In this document: one piece after another, positions 27,101-37,584 of the stretch
How the letters are laid out: each line of letters begins with the position of its first letter
How positions within the stretch are numbered: the stretch's first letter is position 1
DNA from: Marthasterias glacialis
Lineage: Eukaryota; Echinodermata; Asteroidea; Forcipulatida; Asteriidae
Direction: 5' to 3'
Assembly (NCBI GenBank): GCA_911728455.2
Contig: OU452230.1
Location: forward strand, 7,982,512-8,046,511
DNA: 64,000 bases
Position numbers and translations under genes: made by a program
Notes under the pieces: generated by a model
What the model saw: only the letters and a program-made list of their open reading frames with translations
Told to the model about the DNA's origin: nothing
Databases searched by the model: none

Positions 27101-27835
27101 ATGATTCCAAGCCTAGATCCAGATATAAACTTTCAAGCTCCTGTCATAAATTGTGATTACTATGATCAAGATCAATTCCTGAATGCATTTAACAAGAAAA
27201 AATGTTCAAATATGAAATTATTACATATAAATGCACGCAGCTTGCCCCGAAATATTACTTGTATTAGGAACTATGTAAACCTCTTGGAAAACACATTTTC
27301 AATTATTGGGATATCCGAATCATGGTTGAAAGATACTCAAGATCCGCTAGTCCAAATGCATAATTTTTCTATGGAAGGCTTCTGTAGACAAAATAAACGA
27401 GGTGGTGGGGTAGCACTATATATTAGAGATGACATCGTTTACAAAACTCGTAACGATATATCAGTGAACAATTCAGATATAGAATCATGCTTTATTGAGC
27501 TTGTTAATAATCACAATAGCAACGTGGTTATTGGAGTTGTGTATAAATCACCAAGCGCCCCGTTAAATAATTTTATAGAACTAATTAATGACATATTGGC
27601 TTGTGTTAACAATGAAAACAAAAAGTGTTATATTATGGGTGACTTTAATATTGATTTATTGCAGTATGATACACACAATGGTGTACGTAATTTTATGGAC
27701 ACTTTGCAATCCCAATCTTTTTATTCCACTATTAACAAACCAACTAGAATTACTGCTGACACTGCAACAGTAATTGACAATATCTTGACAAATGATTTCA
27801 ACAACCACCATGCCGGCGTTTTAGTACATCATTAA
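27101..27835 (+). CDS. LINE ORF2 remnant: AP-type endonuclease domain lacking its last motif
   Basis: 244 residues. Visible motifs of the exonuclease-endonuclease-phosphatase fold are LLHINARSLP (N44), IIGISESWLK (E73), GGGVALYIRDDI, VVIGVVYKSPSAP, CYIMGDFNIDLL (D181, N183), INKPTRIT and VIDNILTND. The frame stops at GVLVHH, just where the conserved SDH motif should follow, so the terminal catalytic His is missing. No RT (YADD) follows. The cleavage function is therefore probably lost. Motif style fits the CR1/Jockey group. Confidence 0.85.
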   Translation: MIPSLDPDINFQAPVINCDYYDQDQFLNAFNKKKCSNMKLLHINARSLPRNITCIRNYVNLLENTFSIIGISESWLKDTQDPLVQMHNFSMEGFCRQNKRGGGVALYIRDDIVYKTRNDISVNNSDIESCFIELVNNHNSNVVIGVVYKSPSAPLNNFIELINDILACVNNENKKCYIMGDFNIDLLQYDTHNGVRNFMDTLQSQSFYSTINKPTRITADTATVIDNILTNDFNNHHAGVLVHH

Positions 27836-28195
27836 GTTTATCTACATTCACCAAACAACTAAAAACACAACTGCTCCAATCATATTCTTAATCTGTAATG
27901 GAAAAATTGTCATTTAGCAATAGCTCAATTATGCTCCTATATGTCTGTCATTGTCCTTTTTTCGTTTGTCATTTGCCAGTCTGTGTTTGTCTGTCAAGGG
28001 TACGGGTACAAAAGCTTTGCTTCACCCTTTGCCCAATGTTGTTATGTGAATAATGTTTAAACTAAGCTTCGTTAAGTTAATATTGTTATAAATGATTATT
28101 TCGTCTTTTAAAATATGTTGTTATAATAGTGTTAACTTAATGGTGTATGTATTATGTATTATCATAACAATGTTGAAATAAATGTTCTATGATTG

Positions 28196-28262
28196 ATTGG
28201 GGGCAACTTTGTAGGGGGGCGACCTTGTCAGGGGGCGACTTTGCTGGGGGGGGGGGGGCGGC
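28196..28262 (+). repeat. GACTTTGTCAGGGGGC minisatellite, copy 3 (right of LINE)
   Basis: Units ggggcaactttgtagggggg, gaccttgtcagggggc and gactttgctggggg start directly after the LINE tail and end in a poly-G run. Confidence 0.7.
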
Positions 28263-29345
28263 ATGATTAGGAATCATACATTCGTACAGACATGTACTTA
28301 GTATTTCACAGCCAGACCTTTATTGCATGATCTCTGAAGTGTAAGGTAATTTCCGGCACTCATTAAAGCATTGATTTTTAATTAAGGAGCTGTGAGTTTT
28401 TATTAACAAATCTTTGTAAACACTGTCTCCTTCCCATTTCGGCAATCTTTCATGAGACAGACTCACGTAGTTTTCCAATATTTGTATAGTCAGAGATCCA
28501 GACAGTGCTGATTGACTGATGTATACACGGTGGGCAGAAGCTTGTCTTAAGCCTGACTGTAAACACTCACATTGTAAGCGGCACTCACATTGTAAGCGGC
28601 TTTGCTTGGGAACCATGGTGTTGTGGTGCGTGCAGGGAAATCATCACTAATGAAGTAATGATTAAAAAAAGATTTATAATTGACTTGAATTTTAAAACTA
28701 CTATGAGCATAAAATTCTGGCAAGTATAGACTTGAGTGTCTGTAAGTAAACTTATTATGAACTACAAGTACACATACACCCAGGGTTCTTAACGAGCTAC
28801 ATGTTGAGTATCAGGCTGATACGTGTGGGAATTGCAGGCCAATATGTGGGAATTGTGGCTGACATGTCAAAAACAAATGTTTGTTTATTTTTTAGATTTA
28901 AGATCAATTTAAAAAAAAAAAAAAAAAAAAAAACAGTAGAACCGTTTCAAATGCTCCAGATTGCACAGTTAAAGCTTATAAAACCAAACATAAGTGAAAA
29001 ACTATTCTGAAAACCTTGTTTCAATTCAGCATGCTTCAGCCAAGCGTGCAAAATTTGGGTCCAGAAAGCCCCACAGTTTTGACAGAAGCTTTGGGCCAAC
29101 CCTGAATATATAAACATAACCATGTAGCTCATCCCAAACCTCAACTGGCTTTTCTTTTATTCTTCTTCCATCACCAAAGTAACTATAGTGAAATGGGCCC
29201 TCTAAGCACTACTAACTATGTGTTAAATGTTCAAGTTTCATGTATGTTGATCCCTGGCCAGGAGTTGTTGTGGTTTGTCCTCGTCACTTAGCCTCTATGT
29301 TGTATTGATGGTGGGAATTTAACACACCCTAAGGGGCTTTGCACT
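28263..29345. other. Intergenic sequence
   Basis: Contains a small direct repeat, actcacattgtaagcggc twice at 28566-28601, and a poly-A run of about 23 at 28911-28933. No gene recognised. Confidence 0.4.
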
Positions 29346-29400
29346 GATAGACTGATCCATAAAGCCCTGCCCACTGTAGTAACTGCCCAGCAAATTGGAT
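29346..29400 (+). mobile_element. Left-end fragment of the 7766-type MITE
   Basis: agactgatccataaagccct, then gcccactgtagtaactgccc, follows the left 55 bp of 7766-8238. The right end is missing. It abuts the satellite of about 107 bp. Confidence 0.55.
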
Positions 29401-29424
29401 TCTCAAGAGTTACTGGCTAATAAT

Positions 29425-29768
29425 GTGCAGACATAGGCTACACTCTACATAACCCTACACATGACGAAAAGTCGGTAGTAATGCAGCTCTATCCCAAATT
29501 GGACTCCTCTGTCCCCTGTCCCCCAGTGAACAGTGAAATGAAGATGGGAACGACCAACCCTGGCTTACATTACCCTACATTACAGGAAGTTGGCAGTAAT
29601 GCAGTTTGCTCATAACCCCATCCAAGGCTGGACTGCAGTGAAAAGTGAAATGAAGATGGAGACCAACCTTGGCTAACATTACCCTACATTACAGGAAGTT
29701 GGGAGTAATGCAGTTTGCTCATAACCCTAGCCCAGGTTGGACTTCTCTGTGACAGTGAACAGTGAAAT
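29425..29768 (+). repeat. Satellite of about 107-bp unit, left part
   Basis: About three units share cattaccctacattacagga, agttggcagtaatgcag, tttgctcataaccc, gtgaaatgaagatgg and gaccaacc. The array resumes at 31118-31310 after an inserted LINE. Confidence 0.8.
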
Positions 29769-31117
29769 CAAATTTCAAATTTCAAAACTTTATTTATCAT
29801 GCCCAGCATGAAAATCATCTTCTCGGTTTGCACGATTAAAATACAGAAATTAAAAATTGTAGAATAACATAAATGTACAGTAGAAGTTAAAACAGGAACA
29901 ATAAAATATAAAAATAAAAAATATCACATGGCACAAAGAAATAGTTTTAAAATACACTGGAATTAAAATAACCATCAAAACAGGAAATAAACCATGGATG
30001 ACTTGGAAAGGAAACGAGGACGGGAAAAGACAGGAGTGGTGGGGGGAGGGGGGTAGGGTGGGAAGACAATACATGGGGACAGGGAGAGGCCATAGGTGAC
30101 ATGAATTGGGAAGGGAGAAGGAAAGACAGAACCAACCAAAGCAAGTCATCTAATAAAATTGTTGTTAAAATAAGAAATTGCACTGGGTAAGAAGGAGAGG
30201 CGATGACGATTAGTGCTGGATTTGAGTTGACGCAATCTGCCTGACTTATTAAAAACCAAAAGTGAATGAAGTGGGTGAGTATTATCAAGTTGAATTCTAT
30301 CCAGTTTTGACACTAGAGCTGCCTCGTAGATGGAACCCAAGTCGTTAACAGGAATACCGATGATCTTGCTAGCAAATTTAGTGATTCTGTTGATTTTATT
30401 TTGATTACCCACAGTCAAACCATTGGCCCATGCAATGCAAGAGAACGCAATGACAGATTGAATTACACTTTGATAAAATAACATAATAATATCCCGGTCA
30501 ATGTTAAAAATCTTGAGTTTCCTCAAAAAATAAATACGTTGATTAGCTTTGGAACATAATTTTTGAGTATTAATATTCCAATTTAAATGGTTATCAATGT
30601 AAGTCCCAAGGTATTTATGTTCAGTGACCATTTCAATATTAACACCATTTATGTTAACAGGCTCGATCTCCTTCTGGGTTTTCCGAAAATCAAAAACAAT
30701 TTCCTTAGTTTTTTGTGCATTTAAAACCAGAAAATTTTCTTTGCACCAATTAACAAACTTGGTAATTTCATCTCTATACCCGGTCTCATCCTCATGAGTA
30801 ATGAATCATGTAAGTGAAGTGTCATCTGCATACTTGACCATGGAACACATGGCATTACTACATCTAAGATCACTGGTATAAAGTGTGAAAAGCACTGGGG
30901 ATAAAACACATCCCTGAGGAGCGCCTGTATTGGTATAAACAGTATCAGACACTGACTGCATTAATCTAACTCTCTGTGATCTATTTGTCAAGAAATCGTT
31001 AATCCATAAAATCAAATACGGGTTAACATTCATCCCCCTCAGCTTGCCAAACAGAACATGAGGCTGGATCAAGTTGAAAGCCGAAGAAAAGTCCACGAAC
31101 AAAGTCCTAACATAACA
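29769..31117 (-). mobile_element. 5'-truncated Rex1/CR1-like LINE inserted in the satellite
   Basis: On the - strand the RT fragment is followed by a 3' UTR ending in aataaagttttgaaatttga plus one more repeat unit of that tail. The 5' end is truncated near 31117, beside a 15-bp direct repeat (acaaagtcctaacat twice, 31087-31130). Confidence 0.8.
30146..31117 (-). pseudogene. Reverse-transcriptase pseudogene (Rex1/CR1 type), one in-frame stop
   Basis: It reads RTLFVDFSSAFNLIQPHVLF, ILWINDFLTNRSQRVRL, TGAPQGCVLSPVLFTLYTSD and VKYADDTSLT, then a single TGA (30806-30808). The same frame continues DETGYRDEITKFVNWCKENF and HKYLGTYIDNHLNW, and ends HRLSFLPSAISYFNNNFIR with a stop at 30146. The YADD catalytic box is present. 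The fingers N-terminal to FVDFSSAFN and the endonuclease are gone. Apart from the TGA I see no frame break, so the copy is young but dead. Confidence 0.85.
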
Positions 31118-31310
31118 AAGTCCTAACATGAAGATGGGGATGACCAACCCTGGCTTACATTACCCTGTACATTACAGGAAGTTGGCAGTAATGCAGTTTG
31201 CTCATAACCCTAGCCCAGGTTGAACTTCTCTGTCGCAGTGACATGAAGACTGGAGTCCAACCTAGGCTAACATCATCCTACAGAAAGTTGGCAGAATGTA
31301 GTTGCCTATG
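31118..31310 (+). repeat. Satellite of about 107-bp unit, right part
   Basis: gaagatggggatgaccaacc continues the unit interrupted at 29768. One full and one partial unit follow. The reading across the LINE is continuous if the insert is removed. Confidence 0.8.
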
Positions 31311-31754
31311 CCTATAATAATAATTTAACACTTACATGTAAAGGTAAAACATAGGATTGGTAAAGCTGATAGTGCAGTGTTCTTACTTTGTGTGATTAAA
31401 TACATGAAAGAACAAACCTGCAAAAACTTGGGCTCAATCCATCATCTGAGTCAGGAGAAAGTAGTGAACAACCGTGCACACTCTTCAGCATGTTATGTAA
31501 ACCTGTTGTCCTTAATTTTGATTGTTACAACTGTAATCAGGATCTTCAAATTATAATTTCTCGACTTTGCCAGCATTTCAGACAGAAATATTTTTATGGA
31601 AGAATGGTACCGATGTGAACTTCATAATCAGTAAGCTTTCAGACTGATACTAATAATTTATTTTTATTTGTATGAATACCAATCCTGTATTCTACCTTTA
31701 AGTCCACCCTGAAGATTCTAAAAGTGCTTCGCAGTTACAGTGTTACAGTATCAC

Positions 31755-31860
31755 AGATTTCAGAGGTCGCAGGTTCATAACCCGCTCTAGTCAATTTTTC
31801 TTTGTTCACTTTACTGAATCAAAAGTTACCCAGTCAGTTTCCCTTGTGGTTTATTACAGA
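31755..31860 (+). mobile_element. Second SINE family (GGTCGCAGGTTCAAATCC type), copy 1
   Basis: aggtcgcaggttcataaccc (B-box-like), then ttctttgttcact and acccagtcagtttcccttgt, then ggtttattac. It is closely related to 62515-62640. Confidence 0.6.
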
Positions 31861-31982
31861 TTAAAAAGCTCAGAAACCATTAACTTCCTTGTCAGTGGTG
31901 TAACCAGACTTTTTTGGGGAGGGTGGGGGCAAAAGGGAGAAGACATTATTTTGGATGGAAAGACACATTTGTTTCTTAAAAT

Positions 31983-32130
31983 TCATTTATTTATTTATTT
32001 ATTTTTTATTTTATTTTTATTTTTATTTTTATTTTTATTTTTTTTGGGGGGAGGTAGCTATTTAATGTATATTGTACCATTCATTTGTGCATTTTCGATT
32101 TTTGGGGGCGGGGGGGGGGGGGGGGGCGGT
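31983..32130. repeat. (TTTAT)n microsatellite and a poly-G run
   Basis: TTTAT/TTTTTAT repeats at 31985-32043 and a G run near 32104-32127. Open frames crossing it are artefacts. Confidence 0.85.
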
Positions 32131-32533
32131 AAAACAAATAACAAATATCAGTTGTTGATTTTGAAAGATTTGTGTTGGTCATCAGTGACACAGCCAGGCA
32201 CTCAGACAGTTGTGACTGATTGAAAGAAGGAAATTAATGGTGTAGATGAATCAGTTTTTTACCATTTTCTTCAGCCTTGTCCACAGTGGTTGAGAAGCGA
32301 AGCACCCCCACCTTGCATTGAGCGTGCTACATGTATGCTACATTATCACATATACACACACATACTTAAATGCAGACTGTTTTTACAACTGTACATTGTA
32401 TTTTAAAATCATGTACAATATACTGTTGTACAAGGTTGCAGAGCCACATCGTCCCCACAGTACTTTATGCATTTTGTGCATATTCCAGTTGCGTAGCTAG
32501 TGTGGTAAAGCGGCCGCGCTCGCGTAAAAAGCC

Positions 32534-32925
32534 TTGGACAATAATAATAATAATAACAAATGTGGCTTCTTATATAGTGCTCCAATCCGTCATTCATTAG
32601 CGCTCATGGCGCTCCAACATTATGACCCCTGGTCACTGGGCCATTTATATGTAGGCCTAATTCATTCCTTAAACCATCACAGCTCCCTTGGGAGTAAACA
32701 GCCTGTGCTGCTACATGTAAGTATGTAGCATGCCATGCTAAATCAATCACATGAACCATCGCTGCCCTCACAGGTGCCTATTTACCCCCAGGTGAAGAGA
32801 AGCAATTACAGTGAAGTGTCTTGCTCAAGGACACAAGGTGTCATTCATGACCAGGATTCGAACCCATACCCTGATGACATAGCCACCGGAAGTTGAGTCT
32901 GATGCACTAAATTTTCACAGGTTTG
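32534..32925 (-). mobile_element. tRNA-headed SINE, - strand, with (TAA)n tail
   Basis: It reads from the tail (taataataataataa, 32541-32555) through gcgctccaacattatgaccc and tcacagctcccttgggagta to ttgctcaaggacaca and the reversed B box ggattcgaaccc (32854-32865). Same family as 4163-4525. Confidence 0.8.
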
Positions 32926-33234
32926 CAACCTGTCTTTATGATGCCTCACACACACAAAAAGTTAATTTGTATGCATCTTTCTCTGCAAAAACAATACATA
33001 CTGACATAAATGCCGGTCACTTATACTTTTTTTTATAGGATTCTTCAGCCAAAGTAATCAAACTTAAGCAGAAGAAATTACCCAAATCTTGTTCCTCCTG
33101 TACATTGATATCACTCACATGAAAGTCTCCAGTCATGACTCTTCAGTCAACAATGTGTGTGATTCTCATCTGTATTCGTCATCAAAGAAAGATGTGTCTA
33201 AAAAAAAGGGGGGGGTGAATCTAGAGATATTAGC

Positions 33235-33583
33235 TTAAAGGGGCACATTGCCTTCAAATTTCTTAACATTTTGCTGTTTAGAATTGCTTCTTATCCTTTT
33301 TAAGCATTGTTCATGCAATAAAACACCTACAGTGTGTTGTAATTAGTGATTCAAAAAAACCTACATTTTGCCTCTGGAAATAAAACTAGCAGAACCACAT
33401 TCTACATCTAGAAACTGTCCGCCATTTTGTGGAGTCAAAAAGTTAGTTCTACAAAATGGCTAACTATGCTTTATCACGATATTTTAAAACAAAAAATATC
33501 TTTCCAACCATGTTCATTTCATATCAAATGCTGACTTTATATTGCTCAAAGGTGCCTAATCCAAAGGCAACATGTCGCTTTAA
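33235..33583. mobile_element. TTAA-type MITE with TTAAAGGGGCACATTGCC end
   Basis: Left end ttaaaggggcacattgcctt, right end ccaaaggcaacatgtcgctt followed by taa, which is its imperfect inverse. It shares the TTAA at 33580-33583 with the next MITE. Internal sequence has no coding signal. Confidence 0.75.
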
Positions 33584-33974
33584 AGGCATTGCATACGTTT
33601 GGTAATGACTCTGAAAATTTATGGCAATAAAAACTTACTTGGTAAGAAGTACAGCAGCTTTGGACAGTATAATGCATTTTGAGAAACGTTTCACTTTGAA
33701 GTACTGCGGTTATGAAAAAATATATCAGTTTTCATCCCCAAAAATTTGAATCTGAGAAGCGTTATGGCCGTAACGCTTCTCAGAATGTGTATTGCTATGA
33801 CGGATACTTCTTCATCGTGAACACAACCGCTCCAGATTTTTGGCAATATCTCAAAAACGCTGCCACCTTTTGAAATGAAATTTTCACAGGTTAGTTTTAT
33901 GGTATATATCTACAATTAGATAGGTTTGAAACAAACACTAGGCTCCAACTACCAAACGTATGCATCTCCTTTAA
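33580..33974 (+). mobile_element. TTTAAAGG-type MITE, copy B
   Basis: It starts tttaaaggcattgcatacgt and ends acgtatgcatctcctttaa, with a near-perfect central palindrome gagaagcgttatggccgtaa (33754-33781 with mirror). It abuts the preceding TTAA element directly. Confidence 0.8.
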
Positions 33975-34522
33975 CATGTTTAATGGAAATGAAGCATGGA
34001 AGAATAACTATTAAACAAACTGAAAAATACACTTAAATGGATATTCATAAATACCCCAGACAGTTTAGACAATCCTATTGGCTAAGAAGTGGTCACATGA
34101 CCATTTCTAAGTGACTTTAAACGGCTGATAAAGACACAGCTGGGGCTGTTTAAAACCAGTTGGATTGTGATTGGCCCCTGAACATGAATAACAAAACTTG
34201 AGATTTTGTGATCCTTTAACTTATTATTTTGCATAACTTTATTTTTTTTCAAAGTAATAAAAAAACATTTCTTAAAGATGGTTACTTTCACAAGCATACA
34301 ACGAATGTATGAGGTAAAATCATAATATTTTAAAGAGAAAATGTTAATAAGGAAATAAAACGGAGCTTTAATAAAAACACTTAAAAAGCAATGTTTTGGA
34401 CGAGGCTGAAGAACTGTCAAAAGTGTTAAGATAATATCGTCTGCTCATATTTGCTGGTTTGTTTGTGCACGATAAAAGTTGTAGGAAGTTTTTAGACACT
34501 TATTTATTGGATTTAAGTTAAA

Positions 34523-34663
34523 ATGTCTGATAACTTGCAATGTAATTTTGACCTTCAATTTGATATTGACGATATAACTGATGAGGAAGTTATTGTTGAA
34601 GAGGCAGAACAATGTCAGAGAGGAGAAAGCAGATCGAGATCAGTCAACATCAAATGGGCCTAG
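34523..34663 (+). CDS. Small open frame of 46 codons, unidentified
   Basis: It begins ATG TCT GAT AAC and encodes an acidic peptide (MSDNLQCNFDLQFDIDDITD, then EEVIVEEAEQC and an Arg/Ser-rich end) to a TAG at 34661-34663. The composition is less random than its surroundings and looks like the N-terminus of a nuclear or transposon protein. No continuation exon was found. It may be chance. Confidence 0.25.
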   Translation: MSDNLQCNFDLQFDIDDITDEEVIVEEAEQCQRGESRSRSVNIKWA

Positions 34664-35113
34664 GTTCCAGCAGTGCACAGGTGATGAAATTACAGCTTAT
34701 AGTTATAGAAGCAAGAAAATGAAAAATCACCTACTTATGTGACAGTCTGCCATGATACATGACGTTACCATTCCTTAAAATGTTTCTCCATTCTTCAGCA
34801 GTTGTCAGTTTTAATAAAGTTCCTCTTATTTTACTGTGAAAACAATGTATTTCTAAAGATTCTTTCTGAGTTTCACCACAGCCTTGCCGCCGCGACGACA
34901 GTCACACACAGCTGTTGTTTAGTCTGGTTTTGTGTTTTGAAACTCTAAATTGTACAAATCACACATAGGGGAGGCGACAACCAGACGCACAAGCAAAGCA
35001 GGGCCCCTGAACATGAACTGCAAACTGACAAATGAACGAAACCATCCAAAACCTTTTTTAAAACCAATTTTCCATATTTTTCAATGTTTGTTAACAAAAG
35101 GGCATTTATGAAT

Positions 35114-35182
35114 GGGAATAAAAGAGTGGTGACTCGTTCTTAAACGGCCGTTTAAGAACTCGTCACCACTCCATTTATTCCC
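35114..35182. repeat. 69-bp palindrome centred on TTAAACGGCCGTTTAA
   Basis: gggaataaaagagtggtgac... is mirrored by ...gtcaccactccatttattccc, with only two or three mismatches. Half-copies occur at 20767-20800 and 24948-24990. Confidence 0.8.
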
Positions 35183-35336
35183 TTATTAAATAATAACCTT
35201 TTAAGATATATACTACAAAAGGAGAAGTTACTCGAAAACTAAAAAATGTTATAAAAGAAAAACGCTTGTTAGAGTTTACATCCCATAGCAACAGGCCTCG
35301 AATTAACCCATGATACCCACAGCAATTTGCTGTCGT

Positions 35337-35425
35337 TATTGTTTTTATTGTTATTTATTGTTATTTTTATTGTTGTTTTATTTATTTATTTATTTTTGTT
35401 TTTTTATTGTTATTACTATTTTAAT
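35337..35425. repeat. (TTATT)n-type low-complexity tract
   Basis: Alternating ttattgtt and ttatttattt words. No coding sequence. Confidence 0.7.
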
Positions 35426-35515
35426 TATTATTTATTGGGCTATTGATATAAGAAAAGAGGCAGACAAAATAAGATAAAACTGTAATTGTGATGTAAGGAA
35501 ATTATCCGTTGAAAG
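35425..35515 (+). repeat. Isolated diverged unit of the 164-bp repeat
   Basis: ttattgggctattgatataa, gaggcagacaaaataagata and tgtaaggaaat follow the same order as the tandem array at 39630-40275. Confidence 0.6.
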
Positions 35516-36384
35516 CGCCCTCATGTGGTAAAAAAATACGGTCAATTTCTGCAGTGCCCAGTGCTTTGGCTGTGGTGCTCTTTGCAATGTTCCAATGACA
35601 ATACATTTTCCTCATAGAATTGCCCTTTACTGGAGGAAAATTGAAGTGCCCCTTCAAGAGTTCAAGGTCTGACTCAAGGAACACAGAAGCAAAAAAAGGG
35701 GGGGAATTGAATTGCCAAAAAATAAACCAAATAAAAAAATGTTTAAGTTAAAAAAGTGAAAAAAGTAATCAGACTTGAGCTAAAGAAGTCACACATGTGG
35801 ATGTGTGGATCTGTACATTGTGCTTTTAATTAAATGAGGGAGCGCTGACTAAAGCGCTCTCTTTTATTTAGCCCTGGGATCAACACCTGTCACCTCCATG
35901 GTCCATGAAGATGATAGATCAGATTTCATCCCTGGATATTCATGTCGCCTCAAATTTCATTTATTACGATTAAGAATATACGCTCTCGTTTGAATTCATA
36001 TTTTGTGATTTGCATTGTAGATTGAATGCGAGTGGCCTCTTAACAAATATGATAACTGAATTGATTTTGCATGATTGATTAATAAATACATGTTCACCAA
36101 TCAATGATGTGAATAAGGATCTATTCAGAGAGAAGTTGATTTGTTTACTTTTCTGCAGATGGATTGACTGTACAAAATTCCCTGAGGTATATTTATATCT
36201 TAAAAATTGATTTTTATTTTTTTATATGGAGATAAATAATTTTGTTGGGGCCCTGTCTCTCAGTGGCACTTACGTTGAAAGCATGTACATGTATAACATA
36301 CAAAAGGTGTCTTGCACTGCTCCCACGTAGGGCACAAAAAGCATGACGCTTCTATTCATATGGTGGGAATTTGTTTGTACTTTT

Positions 36385-36489
36385 GTAATGGAGTATGAGT
36401 GCGTCACACTTTCATCGGACTTTTGGGTGTGTGTTCTTGGTTGTGATTGGTCAATGCAATAAGTGGCGGAGCTTGATGGATTGGTCTAG
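36385..36489 (+). mobile_element. Right-end fragment of the 7766-type MITE
   Basis: It contains tttcatcggactttt, tgtgattggtcaatg and the terminal ggcggagcttgatggattgg, followed by tctag. This corresponds to the right 100 bp of 7766-8238. The left end is missing. Confidence 0.55.
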
Positions 36490-36900
36490 AGACCATGTAA
36501 CCTTTGTTTACAAAAAAAAACCACGACCTTGTACATTCCATGGCATTTCTTGGCAGGCGAGATTCTACACTGGTCATATGGGAAGTTTAACAATTCCACA
36601 TTTCCACATTAATTCAAGAGTTATACACAAGCGTACAAGTGTGCCCCATTTCTTCATATCAAAAAAGGTGCAATCTCCGTGAAATGCAAAATGATTATTT
36701 ATCTTCCCTTGAGTTGTGTACAAATCGTGCCTGCAGGAATTCCAGGCTCTGTGGCTCTTTTAAAAACATGTGATGTCACAGGTAACATGGTCTATTAATA
36801 GTTGATGTAAATGATTTCATTGGAATTTGGATGGGAGGCTGAATTTTTTGTTTTTTCCCATCAATTTTGCATGGTTTTTATGTTTGGTTTTTTTTTAGTG

Positions 36901-36932
<32 letters not shown>

Positions 36933-37072
36933 GGAGTAACCTTTTGGTATTCACACATTCAGCACATCAATCTGAAAGGGCTTCCGGAAAGTTAACAAAT
37001 AATGTTGTACTGTACATTTTACATAGTGTTTTAAGTGATGGTTGAAGCTTTGCATGGTGTTGATAATAGGAA
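36490..37072. other. Intergenic sequence / possible 3' UTR of the - strand gene
   Basis: Contains a poly-T run (36901-36930). If the exon at 37073-37233 is real, this stretch would be its 3' UTR. AATAAA on the - strand is available near 36211-36225. Confidence 0.35.
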
Positions 37073-37233
37073 TCAACAATAACTATCAGCCAGTTTGAGA
37101 GCAGTGTTGGCCCGTTGGCCAGTAGTCAACTCCCACGCATCTCCGGTCAAGAACAGCTTGGGTCCTTCTCGCCGAATATGCATCCCCTCCATCCGTACTT
37201 GAGCCTCGGCATCATCAGCAGCCCAGTATTCTC
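37073..37233 (-). CDS. Terminal coding exon of an unidentified gene
   Basis: On the - strand, acceptor catgtccag is followed by 2 nt and 52 codons to a TGA at 37073-37075. The peptide runs EYWAADDAEAQVRMEGMHIR, then REGPKLFLTGDAWELTTGQR, then ANTALKLADSYC. Codon choice is GC-rich against an AT-rich background, and both competing frames on this strand are poor. I do not recognise the protein family and see no domain. Upstream exons should lie at higher coordinates. Their absence nearby means a long intron or that I missed them. Confidence 0.55.
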
Positions 37234-37584
37234 CTGGACATGAGCAGAGTAGACTGTTTAAAACGTCGAGACCACAGCGGCTGTTTTCAGAGCCAAACCC
37301 CTTTCCCCGAGGAGATTTATATACTTGCTTGTACCTCCAAGTTTACCAGTAATAGTTTCTTCCCTCGTAATTGTTTGTTAAGAGTGCAGACAGTTTTTAG
37401 CATTGGGGGTAGCCTGTGCAAAGAGAACACCCAGGGATTGTGTACACACTGTGTACACATTATCCTATCAAGTTTTTGTAATTATACTGTGTGTTTGTTT
37501 TGATGAAGATGTAGGTGGTGAAATCTGCTGATCAACCTAAGTACTGTTTATGTTTTCAGGTCACAGTAATTTGACCTTATCAGG

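Larger units (their letters stand above)
25936..28198 (+). mobile_element. Internally deleted LINE: ORF1 plus truncated endonuclease, no RT
   Basis: Order seen: 5' leader, ORF1 (26089-26910), 190-bp spacer, endonuclease ORF (27101-27835), and a 3' UTR ending in gaaataaatgttctatgattgattg-like sequence. The reverse transcriptase is absent. Right after the endonuclease stop, another frame reads SLSLSTFTKQLKTQLLQS, which is the expected last residues of a CR1/Jockey-type ORF2. The RT has therefore been removed by an internal deletion. The minisatellites on both sides mark the approximate borders. Exact ends and target duplication were not resolved. Confidence 0.8.

Noticed and set aside
31846..32223. 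125-residue open frame
   Set aside because: It crosses TTTAT repeats and a poly-G run. The protein is low-complexity Phe/Leu/Gly.
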